From Bacteroidales bacterium (GTDB taxonomy: Bacteria > Bacteroidota > Bacteroidia > Bacteroidales > Paludibacteraceae): a stretch of DNA of 35,751 bases. The first letter of the stretch is position 1. Each line of letters opens with the position of its first letter. The stretch covers positions 1 through 35,751 of the forward strand of contig DUQG01000036.1 in assembly GCA_012837935.1 (NCBI GenBank), read 5' to 3'. Position numbers and translations under genes: made by a program. Positions 1 to 8,747 of this stretch are shown here, one piece after another. The notes beneath the pieces were generated by a model. It searched no databases. It saw nothing but the letters and a program-made list of their open reading frames with translations, and was not told where the DNA came from.

Positions 1-114
1 AGAGCACGAAAGCAGGCAACCGAACTACTTTGGATATTCTTCGGCATTCATACCGCTAATGCAGTAAAGATGATTGAAAAAATAGAGAAGAAAAGTCTGA
101 AGCAAACTGCTTGA
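1..114 (+). CDS. C-terminal fragment of an unrecognised protein, cut by the window edge
   Basis: An open frame runs from the first base to a TGA at 112-114 and gives 37 residues. It contains a hydrophobic stretch (LLWIFFGIHTANAV) followed by a lysine/glutamate-rich tail. The start lies outside the window. I do not recognise the family, and the piece is short enough to be open by chance. The overlapping minus-strand frame at 25-234 is low-complexity and looks less credible. Confidence 0.4.
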   Translation, partial: RARKQATELLWIFFGIHTANAVKMIEKIEKKSLKQTA

Positions 115-233
115 TAAAATCTGAAAAATCTCATAAAAAGGAGGGTTTTTTTTAGCTCTTCCGGATTGTTGTGCTTTTGTTATCAAATTTTTAGTATAAA
201 AAATCAAAATATACCGATTAATGAAAAAAATCA

Positions 234-280
234 CTAAAAAAACAAAAGAGCAAGACTGAAATAGTTATCATTCTTGCTCT
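234..280 (-). terminator. Intrinsic terminator downstream of pgk
   Basis: AGAGCAAGA at 247-255 pairs with TCTTGCTCT at 272-280. Read on the minus strand the stem is followed by a run of T residues (the A-run at 234-246 on the plus strand). It lies about 120 bases past the pgk stop codon and would end the leftward pgk transcript. Confidence 0.7.
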
Positions 281-372
281 AAAATCTGAATTTAACGAAT
301 ATCCCTGCTTTATAGAAGTATTTTATTATTAAGTATCTAGTTAATAATTGTTCTGTTTATCAAAATCTTTAT

Positions 373-400
373 ACTCAGAACTCAATACTTAACACAATTA
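373..400. repeat. Short heptamer array ending in the pgk stop codon
   Basis: Four diverged 7-base units in strict phase, the first two being ACTCAGA and ACTCAAT. The last unit runs into the pgk stop codon. It is one of several intergenic 7-mer or 8-mer arrays in the window. Confidence 0.5.
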
Positions 401-1654
401 TCCTTTAATCGCTGCAATACCCGGAAGCACACGTCCTTCGATAGCTTCAAGTAATGCACCGCCACCGGTAGAAACGTAAGACATTTCTTCGGCGATGCCG
501 AATTTATTCACACAAGCTACAGAGTCGCCACCACCTACAAGTGAGAATGCACCGTTTTTAGTAGCTTCCACAATTGCCACACCTACTGCGCGAGAACCTT
601 CTGTAAAGTTTTCAAACTCAAATACACCTGTAGGACCGTTCCAAAGGATAGTTTTTGAGTTTTTGATTACTTCTGCAAAGATTTCTGCTGTTTTTGGACC
701 AATATCCATACCTTCCCAACCTTCCGGAATTTCATCAACAGCTACATAGTCTGTATTAGCATCGTTGCTGAAAGCATCTGCAATTTTTGCGTCAACTGCC
801 ATTACCAAGTTCACATTGTTCTTTTTAGCTTTTTCGATGATTTCAAGAGCCAAATCCAGTTTATCATCTTCACAAATAGAAAGCCCTATTTTTCCACCCT
901 GTGCTTTTACAAAAGTATAAGTCATACCACCTGCGATGATCAGGTTATCCACTTTTGTAAGCAAGTTCTCAATGATTTCAATTTTGGTAGAAACTTTGGA
1001 ACCACCCATGATAGCCGTAAACGGACGTGCCGGATTGTCCATCAATGTATCTACTGCGCTCACTTCTTTGTTCATCAAATAACCGAACATTTTATGGTCA
1101 GCATCAAAAGAATCGGCAATAAGAGCTGTAGAAGCATGCGCACGGTGAGCAGTACCGAAAGCATCGTTCACATACACATCTGCATAAGACGCTAATTTTT
1201 TAGCAAGTTCTTTTTGACCTTCTTTTACTTCTTTTTTAGCAGCAGCAATTTCTTCTTCCGTAGCTGTTTCAGGTAAACGTGGTTTTCCTTCTTCTTCTGC
1301 ATAGAAACGAAGATTTTCAAGCAATAACGCTTCGCCGTCTTTCAATTCGGCAATCATTTTTTCTGTTTCAGCACCCAAAGCATCATTTGCAAATTTCACA
1401 TCTACGCCAAGTAACTCGGAAACACGTGCTACAATCACTTTTAGAGAGAATTTTGAGTCCGGATTTTTTTTCGGACGTCCCATGTGTGAGGCAATAATTA
1501 ATCTACCGCCGTCAGCAATAATTTTTTTCAGAGTCGGCATAGCCGCACGAATACGAGTATCGTCTGTGATTTTTTGGTTTTCATCCATCGGAACATTGAA
1601 GTCCACGCGAACAAAGGCTTTTTTACCTTTGAAATTAAAATTGTCTAATGTCAT
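398..1654 (-). CDS. pgk: Phosphoglycerate kinase
   Basis: Glycolytic and gluconeogenic enzyme that transfers the acyl phosphate of 1,3-bisphosphoglycerate to ADP in the cytoplasm. The 418-residue product has the full family layout. The N-terminal domain has [10 protein letters not shown] near residue 15, SHMGRP near residue 56 and the LLLENLRF loop. The C-terminal nucleotide domain has [12 protein letters not shown], the [11 protein letters not shown] motif and the closing GGGDSVA and STGGGA loops. Length is normal for a bacterial Pgk, and the ATG at 1652-1654 gives the usual N-terminus ([20 protein letters not shown]). It is the last gene of a minus-strand group with purE and a small membrane protein, and a terminator follows at 234-280. 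Confidence 0.98.
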   Translation of the reverse strand: MTLDNFNFKGKKAFVRVDFNVPMDENQKITDDTRIRAAMPTLKKIIADGGRLIIASHMGRPKKNPDSKFSLKVIVARVSELLGVDVKFANDALGAETEKMIAELKDGEALLLENLRFYAEEEGKPRLPETATEEEIAAAKKEVKEGQKELAKKLASYADVYVNDAFGTAHRAHASTALIADSFDADHKMFGYLMNKEVSAVDTLMDNPARPFTAIMGGSKVSTKIEIIENLLTKVDNLIIAGGMTYTFVKAQGGKIGLSICEDDKLDLALEIIEKAKKNNVNLVMAVDAKIADAFSNDANTDYVAVDEIPEGWEGMDIGPKTAEIFAEVIKNSKTILWNGPTGVFEFENFTEGSRAVGVAIVEATKNGAFSLVGGGDSVACVNKFGIAEEMSYVSTGGGALLEAIEGRVLPGIAAIKG

Positions 1655-1730
1655 GTTTTTATTGTTTTGAAATTATGTAAAAATGAATTGTACCATCTAA
1701 TTTGCTCTATTTCACACGAAAATTCGGCAA

Positions 1731-2033
1731 TTAATTTTTCTTTTTTATGATAAGCACTTGAAGCAAAATTGTCAGTCCAATACTAACAAATGTAAAACCC
1801 AAGAGTATAAGCAGAAAAAGATAACCTAATCCCCAATCATAGTGATTTGGATTGGGTCGAGTTACAAGAAAAAGCACCCAAATTGCCACAAGCAACTGAA
1901 AACCAACACTTATTGAACAAACTTTTCCGAAAGAAAGCTTGCCTTTTCCTTTTTTAGCCAATATGCCTGCAATAATCTGAAAGACCAAGGGTCCAAAAAA
2001 GCAAAGAACTAATACAATCGTAAACCAAACCAT
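1731..2033 (-). CDS. Small membrane protein of unknown function
   Basis: A 100-residue protein with three predicted membrane segments, roughly residues 3-24, 42-60 and 68-93, joined by a lysine/glycine-rich loop (KKGKGKLSFGK). It ends in a short lysine tail. No catalytic motif is visible and I do not recognise the family. The start codon lies 3 bases after the purE stop codon on the same strand, so it is probably cotranscribed with purE. Context alone does not suggest a role in purine synthesis. Confidence 0.75.
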   Translation of the reverse strand: MVWFTIVLVLCFFGPLVFQIIAGILAKKGKGKLSFGKVCSISVGFQLLVAIWVLFLVTRPNPNHYDWGLGYLFLLILLGFTFVSIGLTILLQVLIIKKKN

Positions 2034-2036
2034 TGT

Positions 2037-2543
2037 TTAATTAGTTTTAAATTTGTATTTAATCTCTTTCAGTTCTTCGTTAGCTTTTACAATTTTCTTT
2101 TTCAGATTTTCTTTGTAGTCCACCAGTTTGTTTTGTAAATCTGTATCGCCTACCGCCAGCATTTGCGCTGCTAAAATTCCTGCATTCAGCGCACCGTCAA
2201 TTCCCACCGTAGCTACCGGAATTCCCGGTGGCATCTGCACAATGGCAAGTAGTGCGTCCATCCCGTCCAACGAGGCTTTGATAGGCACACCGATAACGGG
2301 TAAAGTAGTCATAGATGCAATAACGCCCGGCAAATGTGCTGCCATACCTGCCGCCGCTATGATTACTTGAATGCCGTTAGCTTTAGCTTTTTTTGCAAAA
2401 CTTTCCACTTCCGCAGGTGTACGATGTGCTGAAAGTGCATGAATTTCAAACGGAATTTCCATTTCGTCCAAAAACTCAGCGGCTTTTTTCATCACAGGCA
2501 AATCTGATGTACTGCCCATTATTATGCTAACTTTTGCTTTCAT
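2037..2543 (-). CDS. purE: N5-carboxyaminoimidazole ribonucleotide mutase (PurE class I)
   Basis: Moves the carboxylate from N5 to C4 of aminoimidazole ribonucleotide in de novo purine synthesis. Visible motifs are [10 protein letters not shown] at the N-terminus, SAHRTP near residue 40 with the conserved histidine, an [10 protein letters not shown] loop, and the [20 protein letters not shown] segment around residues 100-120. The lysine-rich C-terminal tail is common in this enzyme. I start at the ATG at 2541-2543 ([10 protein letters not shown]) rather than the in-frame ATG four codons upstream, because homologues begin right before the beta strand leading to GSTSD. The small membrane gene follows 3 bases downstream. 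Confidence 0.96.
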   Translation of the reverse strand: MKAKVSIIMGSTSDLPVMKKAAEFLDEMEIPFEIHALSAHRTPAEVESFAKKAKANGIQVIIAAAGMAAHLPGVIASMTTLPVIGVPIKASLDGMDALLAIVQMPPGIPVATVGIDGALNAGILAAQMLAVGDTDLQNKLVDYKENLKKKIVKANEELKEIKYKFKTN

Positions 2544-2669
2544 AAAATCAAACAACCCCTGGTTTCTCTTTACTATAAACAGACTTGTCGAACAATAATT
2601 ATCCGACTAAAAGAGTTTTCAAGGGGTTAGTTTTAAGTATGTTAATTGTTTTTTCTAAACTGTAGATTC

Positions 2670-3047
2670 CTATCCTACAGATGCTTGATATCCTTCAGCA
2701 TCAAGCAATTCATCCAATTCAGTTTTGTCGGACATAGCTACTTTAATCATCCAACCTTCACCGTATGGATCGTCGTTTACTAGTTCAGGTGCATCTTCCA
2801 ATTGCTCGTTAAACTCAACGATTTCGCCGGAAACAGGCAACAACAGGTCAGATACTGTTTTTACTGCTTCAACAGAACCGAAAACTTCGCCTGCATCCAT
2901 TGTTTCGCCTACAGTTTCTACTTCTACAAATACGATTTCGCCTAATTCGCTTTGAGCAAAATCAGTAATTCCTATAACTGCGATGTCGCCTTCTACGCGC
3001 ACCCATTCGTGATCTTTTGAATACTTTAGATTTGATGGTGTGTTCAT
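2670..3047 (-). CDS. gcvH: Glycine cleavage system H protein
   Basis: Lipoyl carrier of the glycine cleavage complex. It shuttles the methylamine group from the P protein to the T protein and is reoxidised by the L protein. The 125-residue product has the expected KYSKDHEWV opening, the [16 protein letters not shown] strand region, and the lipoylation site [12 protein letters not shown] with the lipoyl lysine at residue 63. It ends with the GWMIKV segment. The other gcv genes are not nearby, which is usual in this phylum. Its own promoter overlaps the end of the upstream phosphodiesterase gene. Confidence 0.98.
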   Translation of the reverse strand: MNTPSNLKYSKDHEWVRVEGDIAVIGITDFAQSELGEIVFVEVETVGETMDAGEVFGSVEAVKTVSDLLLPVSGEIVEFNEQLEDAPELVNDDPYGEGWMIKVAMSDKTELDELLDAEGYQASVG

Positions 3048-3105
3048 AATTTAATTGTGTTTTTATAAAATAATAGTTGATAAATTGTTTCTCAAAAACA
3101 GACTA

Positions 3106-3135
3106 CAAAGTTACAAATTATTTTTCCACTTCCAA
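3106..3135 (-). promoter_or_regulatory. Predicted -33/-7 promoter of gcvH
   Basis: On the minus strand TTGG is followed after 18 bases by TAACTTTG, matching the Bacteroidota -7 consensus TAnnTTTG. The -33 half lies inside the end of the upstream gene. This suggests that gcvH is not only read through from the rhomboid/phosphodiesterase pair. Confidence 0.55.
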
Positions 3136-4233
3136 TGATTTTTTGCTTAAATATATATCGCATTGAATTGGGTAGTGGTCGGATGCTTTGAGTGAGCCTT
3201 TCTTGTAATTTGCCACTTGAAATGACTTGTCGAACATAATGTAATCTATTCTGAAACGATAAAAAGAACGAACAAACGTCAAGCCTAAACCATTACCTAC
3301 TTCCTTGAAAGCATCTTTCATATCCGATTTTATGCGTGAGTAGGCATAAGATGAAGGCACATCGTTGTAATCGCCACAAGAAATTACTTTGTAAGGCGAA
3401 TTTTGAATAATTTCAGCCACGCTGTCGGCTTGCTTGGCTCGCACTCTATACGCTACGCTCATTTTTCGGGATAAATATTTGGTCATTTCTGCGAGTTTAT
3501 CGGACGAAAAATCGGTACGCAGTTCCGAAGTTTTTTTCATATCCTGCGCAGTGATGCGGTTGGATTCCAAATGGTTATTAATTACCCGAATCGTATCGTT
3601 GCCTATTACAATATCTGTAAACATGGAAAGGTTAAATTCTGCATCGAAATCGATATTTCTTTTCTCAATAATCGGGAATTTGGAAAGTGTCGCTAATCCG
3701 ATATTCATACTCCACTTATCCAACTGAAAACTAACGTGTTTATGCAGATATTTTTTAAATACCTCTTCGAAATCATCGGATTGAAACTGATGTTCATTCC
3801 GACTAACCGCAAACTCCTGCATACAGACAATATCAGCATCAGAATCGAGAATATATTGAACCACTTCATTCAGGTCGTCCTTTTTATGTTTTTTGAGCAT
3901 ACCTGTATTCATCGTGTTGTAGGAAAGAACTGTAATTTTCTGCCTTGTTGTGTCAACATTAGGTTTCCCAATATTAAGTGGAAATGCTGATTTAATGGTT
4001 CCGGCAAACACAATAATTGCCACTAAAGATAGAAAAGCCCACCACTTGCGAAGCAACAGCCAGAAAATTACAAAAGCAATATTAACTAGTACAATCGGAA
4101 TCAAAAGTAGTGAAGCATGAGCGGAAATAATTGTCGTATTGGGACTTACCAAAGACCCATACTTAACCAATACCAAAGCAAGTACAGCTATGATATTGAG
4201 TAAAACAATTATTAAACGTAGGTATTTTCTCAT
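3118..4233 (-). CDS. Membrane-anchored endonuclease/exonuclease/phosphatase (EEP) family protein
   Basis: The 371-residue protein starts with three hydrophobic segments in the first 85 residues. A complete EEP (DNase I-like) domain follows: VLSYNTMNTG near residue 104, the metal-binding CMQEF near residue 139, GDYNDVP near residue 289, RIDYIMFD, and the C-terminal SDHYPIQC with the catalytic aspartate-histidine pair. The fold hydrolyses phosphodiester bonds in nucleic acids, phospholipids or phosphoinositides, and the substrate cannot be read from sequence. Membrane anchoring with an outward-facing domain is typical of many Bacteroidota members. The gene starts 17 bases after the upstream rhomboid gene, so the two probably form an operon. 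Confidence 0.9.
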   Translation of the reverse strand: MRKYLRLIIVLLNIIAVLALVLVKYGSLVSPNTTIISAHASLLLIPIVLVNIAFVIFWLLLRKWWAFLSLVAIIVFAGTIKSAFPLNIGKPNVDTTRQKITVLSYNTMNTGMLKKHKKDDLNEVVQYILDSDADIVCMQEFAVSRNEHQFQSDDFEEVFKKYLHKHVSFQLDKWSMNIGLATLSKFPIIEKRNIDFDAEFNLSMFTDIVIGNDTIRVINNHLESNRITAQDMKKTSELRTDFSSDKLAEMTKYLSRKMSVAYRVRAKQADSVAEIIQNSPYKVISCGDYNDVPSSYAYSRIKSDMKDAFKEVGNGLGLTFVRSFYRFRIDYIMFDKSFQVANYKKGSLKASDHYPIQCDIYLSKKSLEVEK

Positions 4234-4250
4234 TCTACACCAATTTCTTT

Positions 4251-5129
4251 TTATCTTTTTTGGTCAAAAAGCAATTTTTTTTCTTCCGCTGTCAAACTCT
4301 CATAACCCGAAGTTTTTATCTTATCCAAAATGCGGTCAATCTCTTTTTCATCGTTGGCTTTTTTCTGATTATACTCTTCCGACGACATTTTTTGAGCATG
4401 AAATTTCGGTCTGACCACTTTCGGTTTCGGTTGGAACAAATTTACGAAAAAGTTAATAATTTTGGTAATAAAAAGCGTAATATCTTTCCCTTTTCTTTCA
4501 CTAATCACAAATAAGTATCCGGCTAAAGCACTGCCCAAGTGCGCTATTTCACCACCTGCGTTAGCGGATGTCAAGCCAAACAGACTAATTAAAACGGTGG
4601 CAATAGCTATCCATTTCAACTTAACAGGTCCAAGCAACAGCAACCGCATTTCCATATTGGGTGCTCTTACTCCCGAAGCAACCAAAATAGCCAAAATAGA
4701 CCCTGACGCACCCATTAAAAGGCTGTAATAGGCTGCAGCTTCGTAGTAGGGAATTAAATTATAACCCAACAAGTAGAAAGCCGCACCCGATAATCCACCC
4801 AAAATATAAAGCGAAAGAAGTTGTTTTTCGGAATAGTACATTAAAAAAAGTTGTCCAAACCAAAACAGCACCAACATATTGAAAAGAATGTGTAAAAACT
4901 TTTCATGATAAAACATGTATGTCAGCGGTGTCCAAAAGCACTTCACAAGTTGCGAAAGATTGGACGGCATGGAAAACCATTTTGTCAAATCAACGACATT
5001 GATTTTAAATAATTGAAAAAAGATAGAAAAAAGTGCCACCACCAGAAACACACCCACATTGATGTATATCAGGCGAAAAAGCGTATTCCCGTTTTTATAT
5101 CGATATTTTAATTGTTCTATAAAGTTCAT
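4251..5129 (-). CDS. Rhomboid family intramembrane serine protease
   Basis: Multi-pass membrane protease. In the 292-residue form used here the catalytic serine is in GASGS (Ser142) and the partner histidine in IAHLGS (His197). A conserved HEKFLHILFNM segment near residues 75-85 marks the second membrane helix. The C-terminus is a cytosolic, lysine/glutamate-rich helix region (QKKANDEKEIDRILDK). I start at the ATG at 5127-5129. An in-frame ATG at 5201 would add 24 residues, but that stretch is translated from the palindromic repeat at 5173-5299 and does not look like protein. A second rhomboid gene lies upstream on the same strand. Confidence 0.93.
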   Translation of the reverse strand: MNFIEQLKYRYKNGNTLFRLIYINVGVFLVVALFSIFFQLFKINVVDLTKWFSMPSNLSQLVKCFWTPLTYMFYHEKFLHILFNMLVLFWFGQLFLMYYSEKQLLSLYILGGLSGAAFYLLGYNLIPYYEAAAYYSLLMGASGSILAILVASGVRAPNMEMRLLLLGPVKLKWIAIATVLISLFGLTSANAGGEIAHLGSALAGYLFVISERKGKDITLFITKIINFFVNLFQPKPKVVRPKFHAQKMSSEEYNQKKANDEKEIDRILDKIKTSGYESLTAEEKKLLFDQKR

Positions 5130-5172
5130 ATTTAATTTTTTATGGCTATCCGCAATGCTTCCTATAATTATA

Positions 5173-5299
5173 TTGCCACGACTTTTAAGTCGTGGATTCA
5201 ATGAATTTCAAAATTTGGCTTTAGCCAAAATTTACATAAGTTTGGGCTAAAGCCCAGTATTTCACTTTTAAGCTACCCACGACTTAAAAGTCGTGGCAA
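5173..5299. repeat. REP-like element with nested palindromes
   Basis: Two perfect 23-base inverted copies bound the element (5173-5195 and 5277-5299). Each is itself a palindrome built on CCACGACTT/AAGTCGTGG. Between them sit two smaller palindromes: AATTTTGGCT-type symmetry at 5209-5232 and TGGGCTAAAGCCCA at 5243-5256. The layout matches non-autonomous REP/BIME elements mobilised in trans by RAYT (TnpA-REP) transposases. No such transposase gene is present in the window. The element fills most of the gap between the two rhomboid genes. Confidence 0.75.
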
Positions 5300-5371
5300 C
5301 TGAAAAAGGATTAAGAACAAATGCAAATAAAGAATTTTATTAAAACTTCTCTACCAAAACAAAACACATAA

Positions 5372-6166
5372 CTACTGACGGTCGTACAGTCTTCCTTTTT
5401 TCCGCCACATCAAGATAAGCACAATACCAAACAGCATTCCGCCTAAGTGTGCGAAGTGCGCCACACTATCACCGGAAAAATTAGCAACACCCATAAACAA
5501 TTCAAGCACTGCATATCCTACTACAAAATAACGTGCTTTGATGGGAATAGGAATAAACAGCAAGAAAAGCTTTTCTTCCGGAAATAGCCAACCGAAAGCA
5601 AGCAAAATCCCAAAAATAGAGCCGGACGCACCTACGGTTAAGAGAGCGTTTTGAATTTCATTTTTCATCATCAGAATATCAGCAGATGTAATCATGCTTA
5701 TATCGCCCGAAAAGCGATAAAATCTCGTGAGTTTATCCATAAAAGGAATCAGCACTTCGGTCGAACCGCTCGAAATAGCCGTATTCATGGCTGAAAACAT
5801 CCCGCCCAAATCTACATACCAAAACAGTTGTTGCACCAATCCGGCACCAATTCCCGTAACAAGATAGTAAATCAAGAACTTACGTGAGCCCCAAACATAT
5901 TCCAGTATCGGACCAAACATATAGAGCGCAAACATATTGAAAAAGATATGCGTGATATTGGGAAATGGCGCGTGCATAAACATATAAGTTACGATTTGCA
6001 CCGGATTAAATTTTGATGAAGCAAAATAGTGCATTCCCAGCACATCAAATAAATCTAAGCTGATATTCCATCGAGCTAAAATACCAGGAAGCAACCAAGT
6101 TGCCAAGAACATAATGATGTTGATGTAGAGTAAATTTTTAACTACGGGTGGTATATTTCTATTCAT
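5372..6166 (-). CDS. Rhomboid family intramembrane serine protease
   Basis: A second rhomboid of 264 residues with the catalytic GASGSIFG motif (Ser181) and the histidine of AHFAHLGG (His240, with His237 also present). The ITHIFFNMFALYMFG segment near residues 71-85 is the conserved second-helix region. About 60 residues between the HIFFNM helix and the catalytic serine form a longer loop than in the neighbouring paralogue. The upstream start (MNRNIPPVVKNLLYINI) is the usual one for Bacteroidota rhomboids. The tandem with the gene at 4251 is a common arrangement in the phylum. Substrates are unknown. Confidence 0.93.
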   Translation of the reverse strand: MNRNIPPVVKNLLYINIIMFLATWLLPGILARWNISLDLFDVLGMHYFASSKFNPVQIVTYMFMHAPFPNITHIFFNMFALYMFGPILEYVWGSRKFLIYYLVTGIGAGLVQQLFWYVDLGGMFSAMNTAISSGSTEVLIPFMDKLTRFYRFSGDISMITSADILMMKNEIQNALLTVGASGSIFGILLAFGWLFPEEKLFLLFIPIPIKARYFVVGYAVLELFMGVANFSGDSVAHFAHLGGMLFGIVLILMWRKKGRLYDRQ

Positions 6167-6391
6167 TTGTTTCCTATTTTATCAACTACGATTTTATTCC
6201 CTATCCTTATCAATCGTCGTGCTGTAAGTATTTTAACATTAAACACCTGACTTTGTTAATCTTTATTTTCAATTTACACAAGCTAAGAGCAGTTTTCAGT
6301 TTGCAAAAATACGAAAAAAACCAGAAATGAACGATTTTAGCCTATTTTTGCTACAATTATCTAAATATTAAATAGTTTCATTCAAAAAAAT

Positions 6392-6422
6392 TTTGATTTT
6401 AATTTTCTTATCACTAAATTTG
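6392..6422 (+). promoter_or_regulatory. Predicted -33/-7 promoter of the HU gene
   Basis: TTTG at 6392-6395, a 19-base spacer, then TAAATTTG at 6415-6422. Both boxes match the Bacteroidota consensus exactly at the usual spacing. Transcription would start about 35 bases before the HU start codon. A nucleoid protein gene is expected to have a strong promoter. Confidence 0.8.
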
Positions 6423-6462
6423 CAAGGATAATTATCACTTCTATTAACTTAAATTTTTACAC

Positions 6463-6735
6463 ATGAACAAAGCAGAATTAATTAGCGCTATCGCAGCAAA
6501 ATCAGGCTTGACAAAAGCCGCTTCAAAAAAAGCATTGGATGCTACAATTGCAAGCATCACAAAAGCACTTAGTAAAGGTGAAAAAGTAAGTTTAGTTGGT
6601 TTTGGTACATTCTCAGTTGCAAAACGTGCAGCACGTACCGGTGTAAACCCATCCACTAAACAAGCTATTAAAATTCCAGCTAAAAAAGTTGCGAAATTTA
6701 AAGCCGGTTCTGACCTTGCAGATGCTGTAAAATAG
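6463..6735 (+). CDS. HU family DNA-binding protein
   Basis: Small basic nucleoid protein that bends and compacts DNA as a dimer. The 90-residue product has the classic layout: MNKAELISAIAAKSGLTK helix pair, the GFGTFSVAKRAARTGVNP beta-arm entry with the conserved RxGxNP element, and the IPAKKVAKFKAGSDL end. Length is standard for HU. It has its own promoter and a terminator 30 bases after the stop codon, so it is a single-gene unit. IHF is less likely because the protein matches generic HU throughout. Confidence 0.97.
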   Translation: MNKAELISAIAAKSGLTKAASKKALDATIASITKALSKGEKVSLVGFGTFSVAKRAARTGVNPSTKQAIKIPAKKVAKFKAGSDLADAVK

Positions 6736-6764
6736 CAGCCATGCGACTTTAGAGACATTAAAAG

Positions 6765-6795
6765 AAGGACTCCCTCGAAAGGAAGTCCTTTTTTG
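6765..6795 (+). terminator. Intrinsic terminator of the HU gene
   Basis: AAGGACTCCC pairs with GGAAGTCCTT across a TCGAAA loop, with one internal mismatch. A run of six T residues follows. Confidence 0.85.
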
Positions 6796-6991
6796 TTTGG
6801 ATTTTTCAGAAAATAGCTAGGTGTAATAATTTTGGATGTATAACGTTTTATAATCAAAATACTGGAAATTATATAAAAGCATTAAGGTTATTAAGAGGTT
6901 TAGAGGCATTAAGATATACTTAATGACGCCTTAATAAAATCTTAACTTCTTAATGTTAAAAAGATAACTATCTGATATTTAACAATTCGTT

Positions 6992-7019
6992 GTCTAGTGG
7001 TCTAATATCTATAAGTCTA
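6992..7019. repeat. Heptamer array just before the Rieske-like gene
   Basis: Four 7-base units sharing a TCTA core (for example GTCTAGT and GGTCTAA) lie in phase and end two bases before the TTG start. Upstream, 6880-6960 contains looser ATTAAG-rich repeats in both orientations. Confidence 0.5.
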
Positions 7020-7021
7020 AA

Positions 7022-7480
7022 TTGAAAAACATTAAGCTTCTCATATTGTGCATTTTCATCGCATTTGTTAGTTGTGAAAATAAGTATAAATCCCCCATTC
7101 CCGATGTTCCGGTGAGGATTGAGCTGAATATGCTTAGCTATAACCCTACTTTTGGCAGTGTAATTAACGATACGCTTGTTTTTACTTATCCACGACAGTT
7201 TCATCCATTTGCAGTTGGTTATGGTGGAGTTTTGATAGTGGTTGGTTATGATGAAAATCTGAGTACTCGGTATTTTGCGTACGATTTAGCCTGTCCTTAT
7301 GAGGTTGACCGAAAAATACGGGTTTACCCCAACGAAGAGGGTTATGCAGTGTGCCGAAAGTGTGGCTCTGAATTTTATATTACCGATGGTTGGGGACGGG
7401 TTTCCAAAGGACCATCTAAATATCCGCTAAAGCGTTACCAAATCGATTTTGTAAATAATTATCTAATTGTTAGAAATTAA
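7022..7480 (+). CDS. Rieske-like lipoprotein lacking the histidine ligands
   Basis: A 152-residue protein read from a TTG start, since no in-frame ATG is available upstream. The first 18 residues are a lipoprotein signal (LLILCIFIAFVSC), so the mature protein should be lipid-anchored. The C-terminal half follows the Rieske [2Fe-2S] pattern: the CRKCGSEF segment followed by GRVSKGPSKYPLKRY aligns with the usual CxxHGSxF...GPAPxPLxxY. The ligand positions differ. The first site reads C91-P-Y where C-x-H is expected, and the second reads C111-R-K-C114 where C-x-x-H is expected. A standard Rieske cluster is therefore unlikely. A zinc site, another cluster type, or loss of metal are possible. Function is unknown. 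Confidence 0.75.
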   Translation: MKNIKLLILCIFIAFVSCENKYKSPIPDVPVRIELNMLSYNPTFGSVINDTLVFTYPRQFHPFAVGYGGVLIVVGYDENLSTRYFAYDLACPYEVDRKIRVYPNEEGYAVCRKCGSEFYITDGWGRVSKGPSKYPLKRYQIDFVNNYLIVRN

Positions 7481-7555
7481 TTACCGAAGTCATCTTGATT
7501 TTTTTCAAAACAGTAGCAAACATAGAAAAAACGTGTACATTCTCGTGGTTTCGGA

Positions 7556-7593
7556 AACATAGCAAAAAAAATCGAAGATTTTTTTACTATGTT
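7556..7593. terminator. Bidirectional hairpin between convergent genes
   Basis: AACATAG pairs with CTATGTT. After a C/A mismatch the stem continues with an A-run facing a T-run around a GAA loop. It lies between the stop codons of the Rieske-like gene (plus) and the glycosyltransferase gene (minus), so it probably serves both. Confidence 0.6.
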
Positions 7594-7662
7594 CTCGAAA
7601 AACAATAAAAAATGGTCATACATTTAACTATTGTTCTCTATGTTTTAAAAGTCGAGACGAGT

Positions 7663-8745
7663 TTACCAACTAGTTTTCTTGCCAAAAAGTGCTTTTGAAG
7701 CCGTAAAAAGAATATAAAACGGATAAATAAGTGAAAGCAGAAAACTTTTACTGAAAATATTTTTTAGTGCGAACAGCTCTTTTATTCTTTTCAGAAAAAC
7801 AAAATCCACAAACCATTTTAGTGTAAATACAAACAGAAAAAGTTCTAAGTATTTCTGATTAAAAACGGCAAGAATCAAGTTTGCTAAAATAACAAAACTG
7901 CTTGCAAATACTGTAAATCCGGTAAATGCCAACATAAAATCTTTGTATGCGACACGTTTTCCAGCCCAGCGGATACGCTGATTAAGAAAGGATTTTAAAG
8001 TTGGTGATGACTGCGTAGTTGTCATCGCTTTGCTTGATTTCAAAAAACGAATTTGTCCTTTTTTGCGTTTGATGCTTTGTAACAAGAAAATATCGTCGCC
8101 GGAAGGTTCATCAAAATGCAGTTCTTGCTCACTTGCCAACCAAGCTGATTTAGTGAAAGCCAGATTTGCCCCGTTACAAAGTAGCGGTACACCTGCACCG
8201 ATAGCACCAGCACCACTTCCCACCAGAGAAGCGAATTCAAATTGCTGCATTTCTTGAAAAAAACTGCCGTTTGAGCCTGTTTTTACAGGACAGATAATCA
8301 TATCCGCCGGATTTTCTTCGTAAAAACTGACAATAGTTTCTATCCATTCTGTGTCAGGAATGCTGTCTGCGTCAAGTGAGATAATAAGTTCATTCTTAGC
8401 TCGATAAACGCCTGATTTGATAGCATACTTTTTTCCTTTTCCTTGATTTTTCAGAAGGACTAAATTGGGAAAATTGGAACTTGCATTTTGTGCATATTCA
8501 TAACTCTTGTCCGTAGAACCATCATCCACCAAGATAAATTCAAAGTTTTGGTAAGTCTGTTTATTAAGTGCTTGAAAAAGCTGAGGTAGATGCTGAATTT
8601 CATTTTTACAAGCTGTAATTATGCTTACAGGAGTGCTTAGCGATTTTTCATTTTTTGTAAAGTAAGCAATCCTATCCCAACCTTTGATAAAAAACACTAT
8701 CAAAAGAGAATAGGCGATAAGTATTATGATGGAAGTTATAGACAT
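7663..8745 (-). CDS. Family 2 glycosyltransferase, membrane-anchored
   Basis: A 360-residue inverting GT-A glycosyltransferase. An N-terminal membrane segment (residues 4-22) precedes the catalytic domain. That domain begins with VSIITACKNE and contains FILVDDGSTD near residue 72, the metal-binding DAD at 125-127, a GDD acid motif near 216-218 and QRIRW at 256-260. The QxxRW motif marks the processive or polysaccharide-synthase-like branch of GT2. Two or three membrane helices close the protein. Donor and acceptor sugars cannot be predicted. It is transcribed toward the plus-strand Rieske-like gene, and murI lies upstream with its own array-rich gap. Confidence 0.9.
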   Translation of the reverse strand: MSITSIIILIAYSLLIVFFIKGWDRIAYFTKNEKSLSTPVSIITACKNEIQHLPQLFQALNKQTYQNFEFILVDDGSTDKSYEYAQNASSNFPNLVLLKNQGKGKKYAIKSGVYRAKNELIISLDADSIPDTEWIETIVSFYEENPADMIICPVKTGSNGSFFQEMQQFEFASLVGSGAGAIGAGVPLLCNGANLAFTKSAWLASEQELHFDEPSGDDIFLLQSIKRKKGQIRFLKSSKAMTTTQSSPTLKSFLNQRIRWAGKRVAYKDFMLAFTGFTVFASSFVILANLILAVFNQKYLELFLFVFTLKWFVDFVFLKRIKELFALKNIFSKSFLLSLIYPFYILFTASKALFGKKTSW

Positions 8746-8747
8746 TT

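Noticed and set aside
6444-6857. 137-codon minus-strand frame over the HU gene
   Set aside because: It is antisense to HU and to its terminator. HU is certain and has a consensus promoter.
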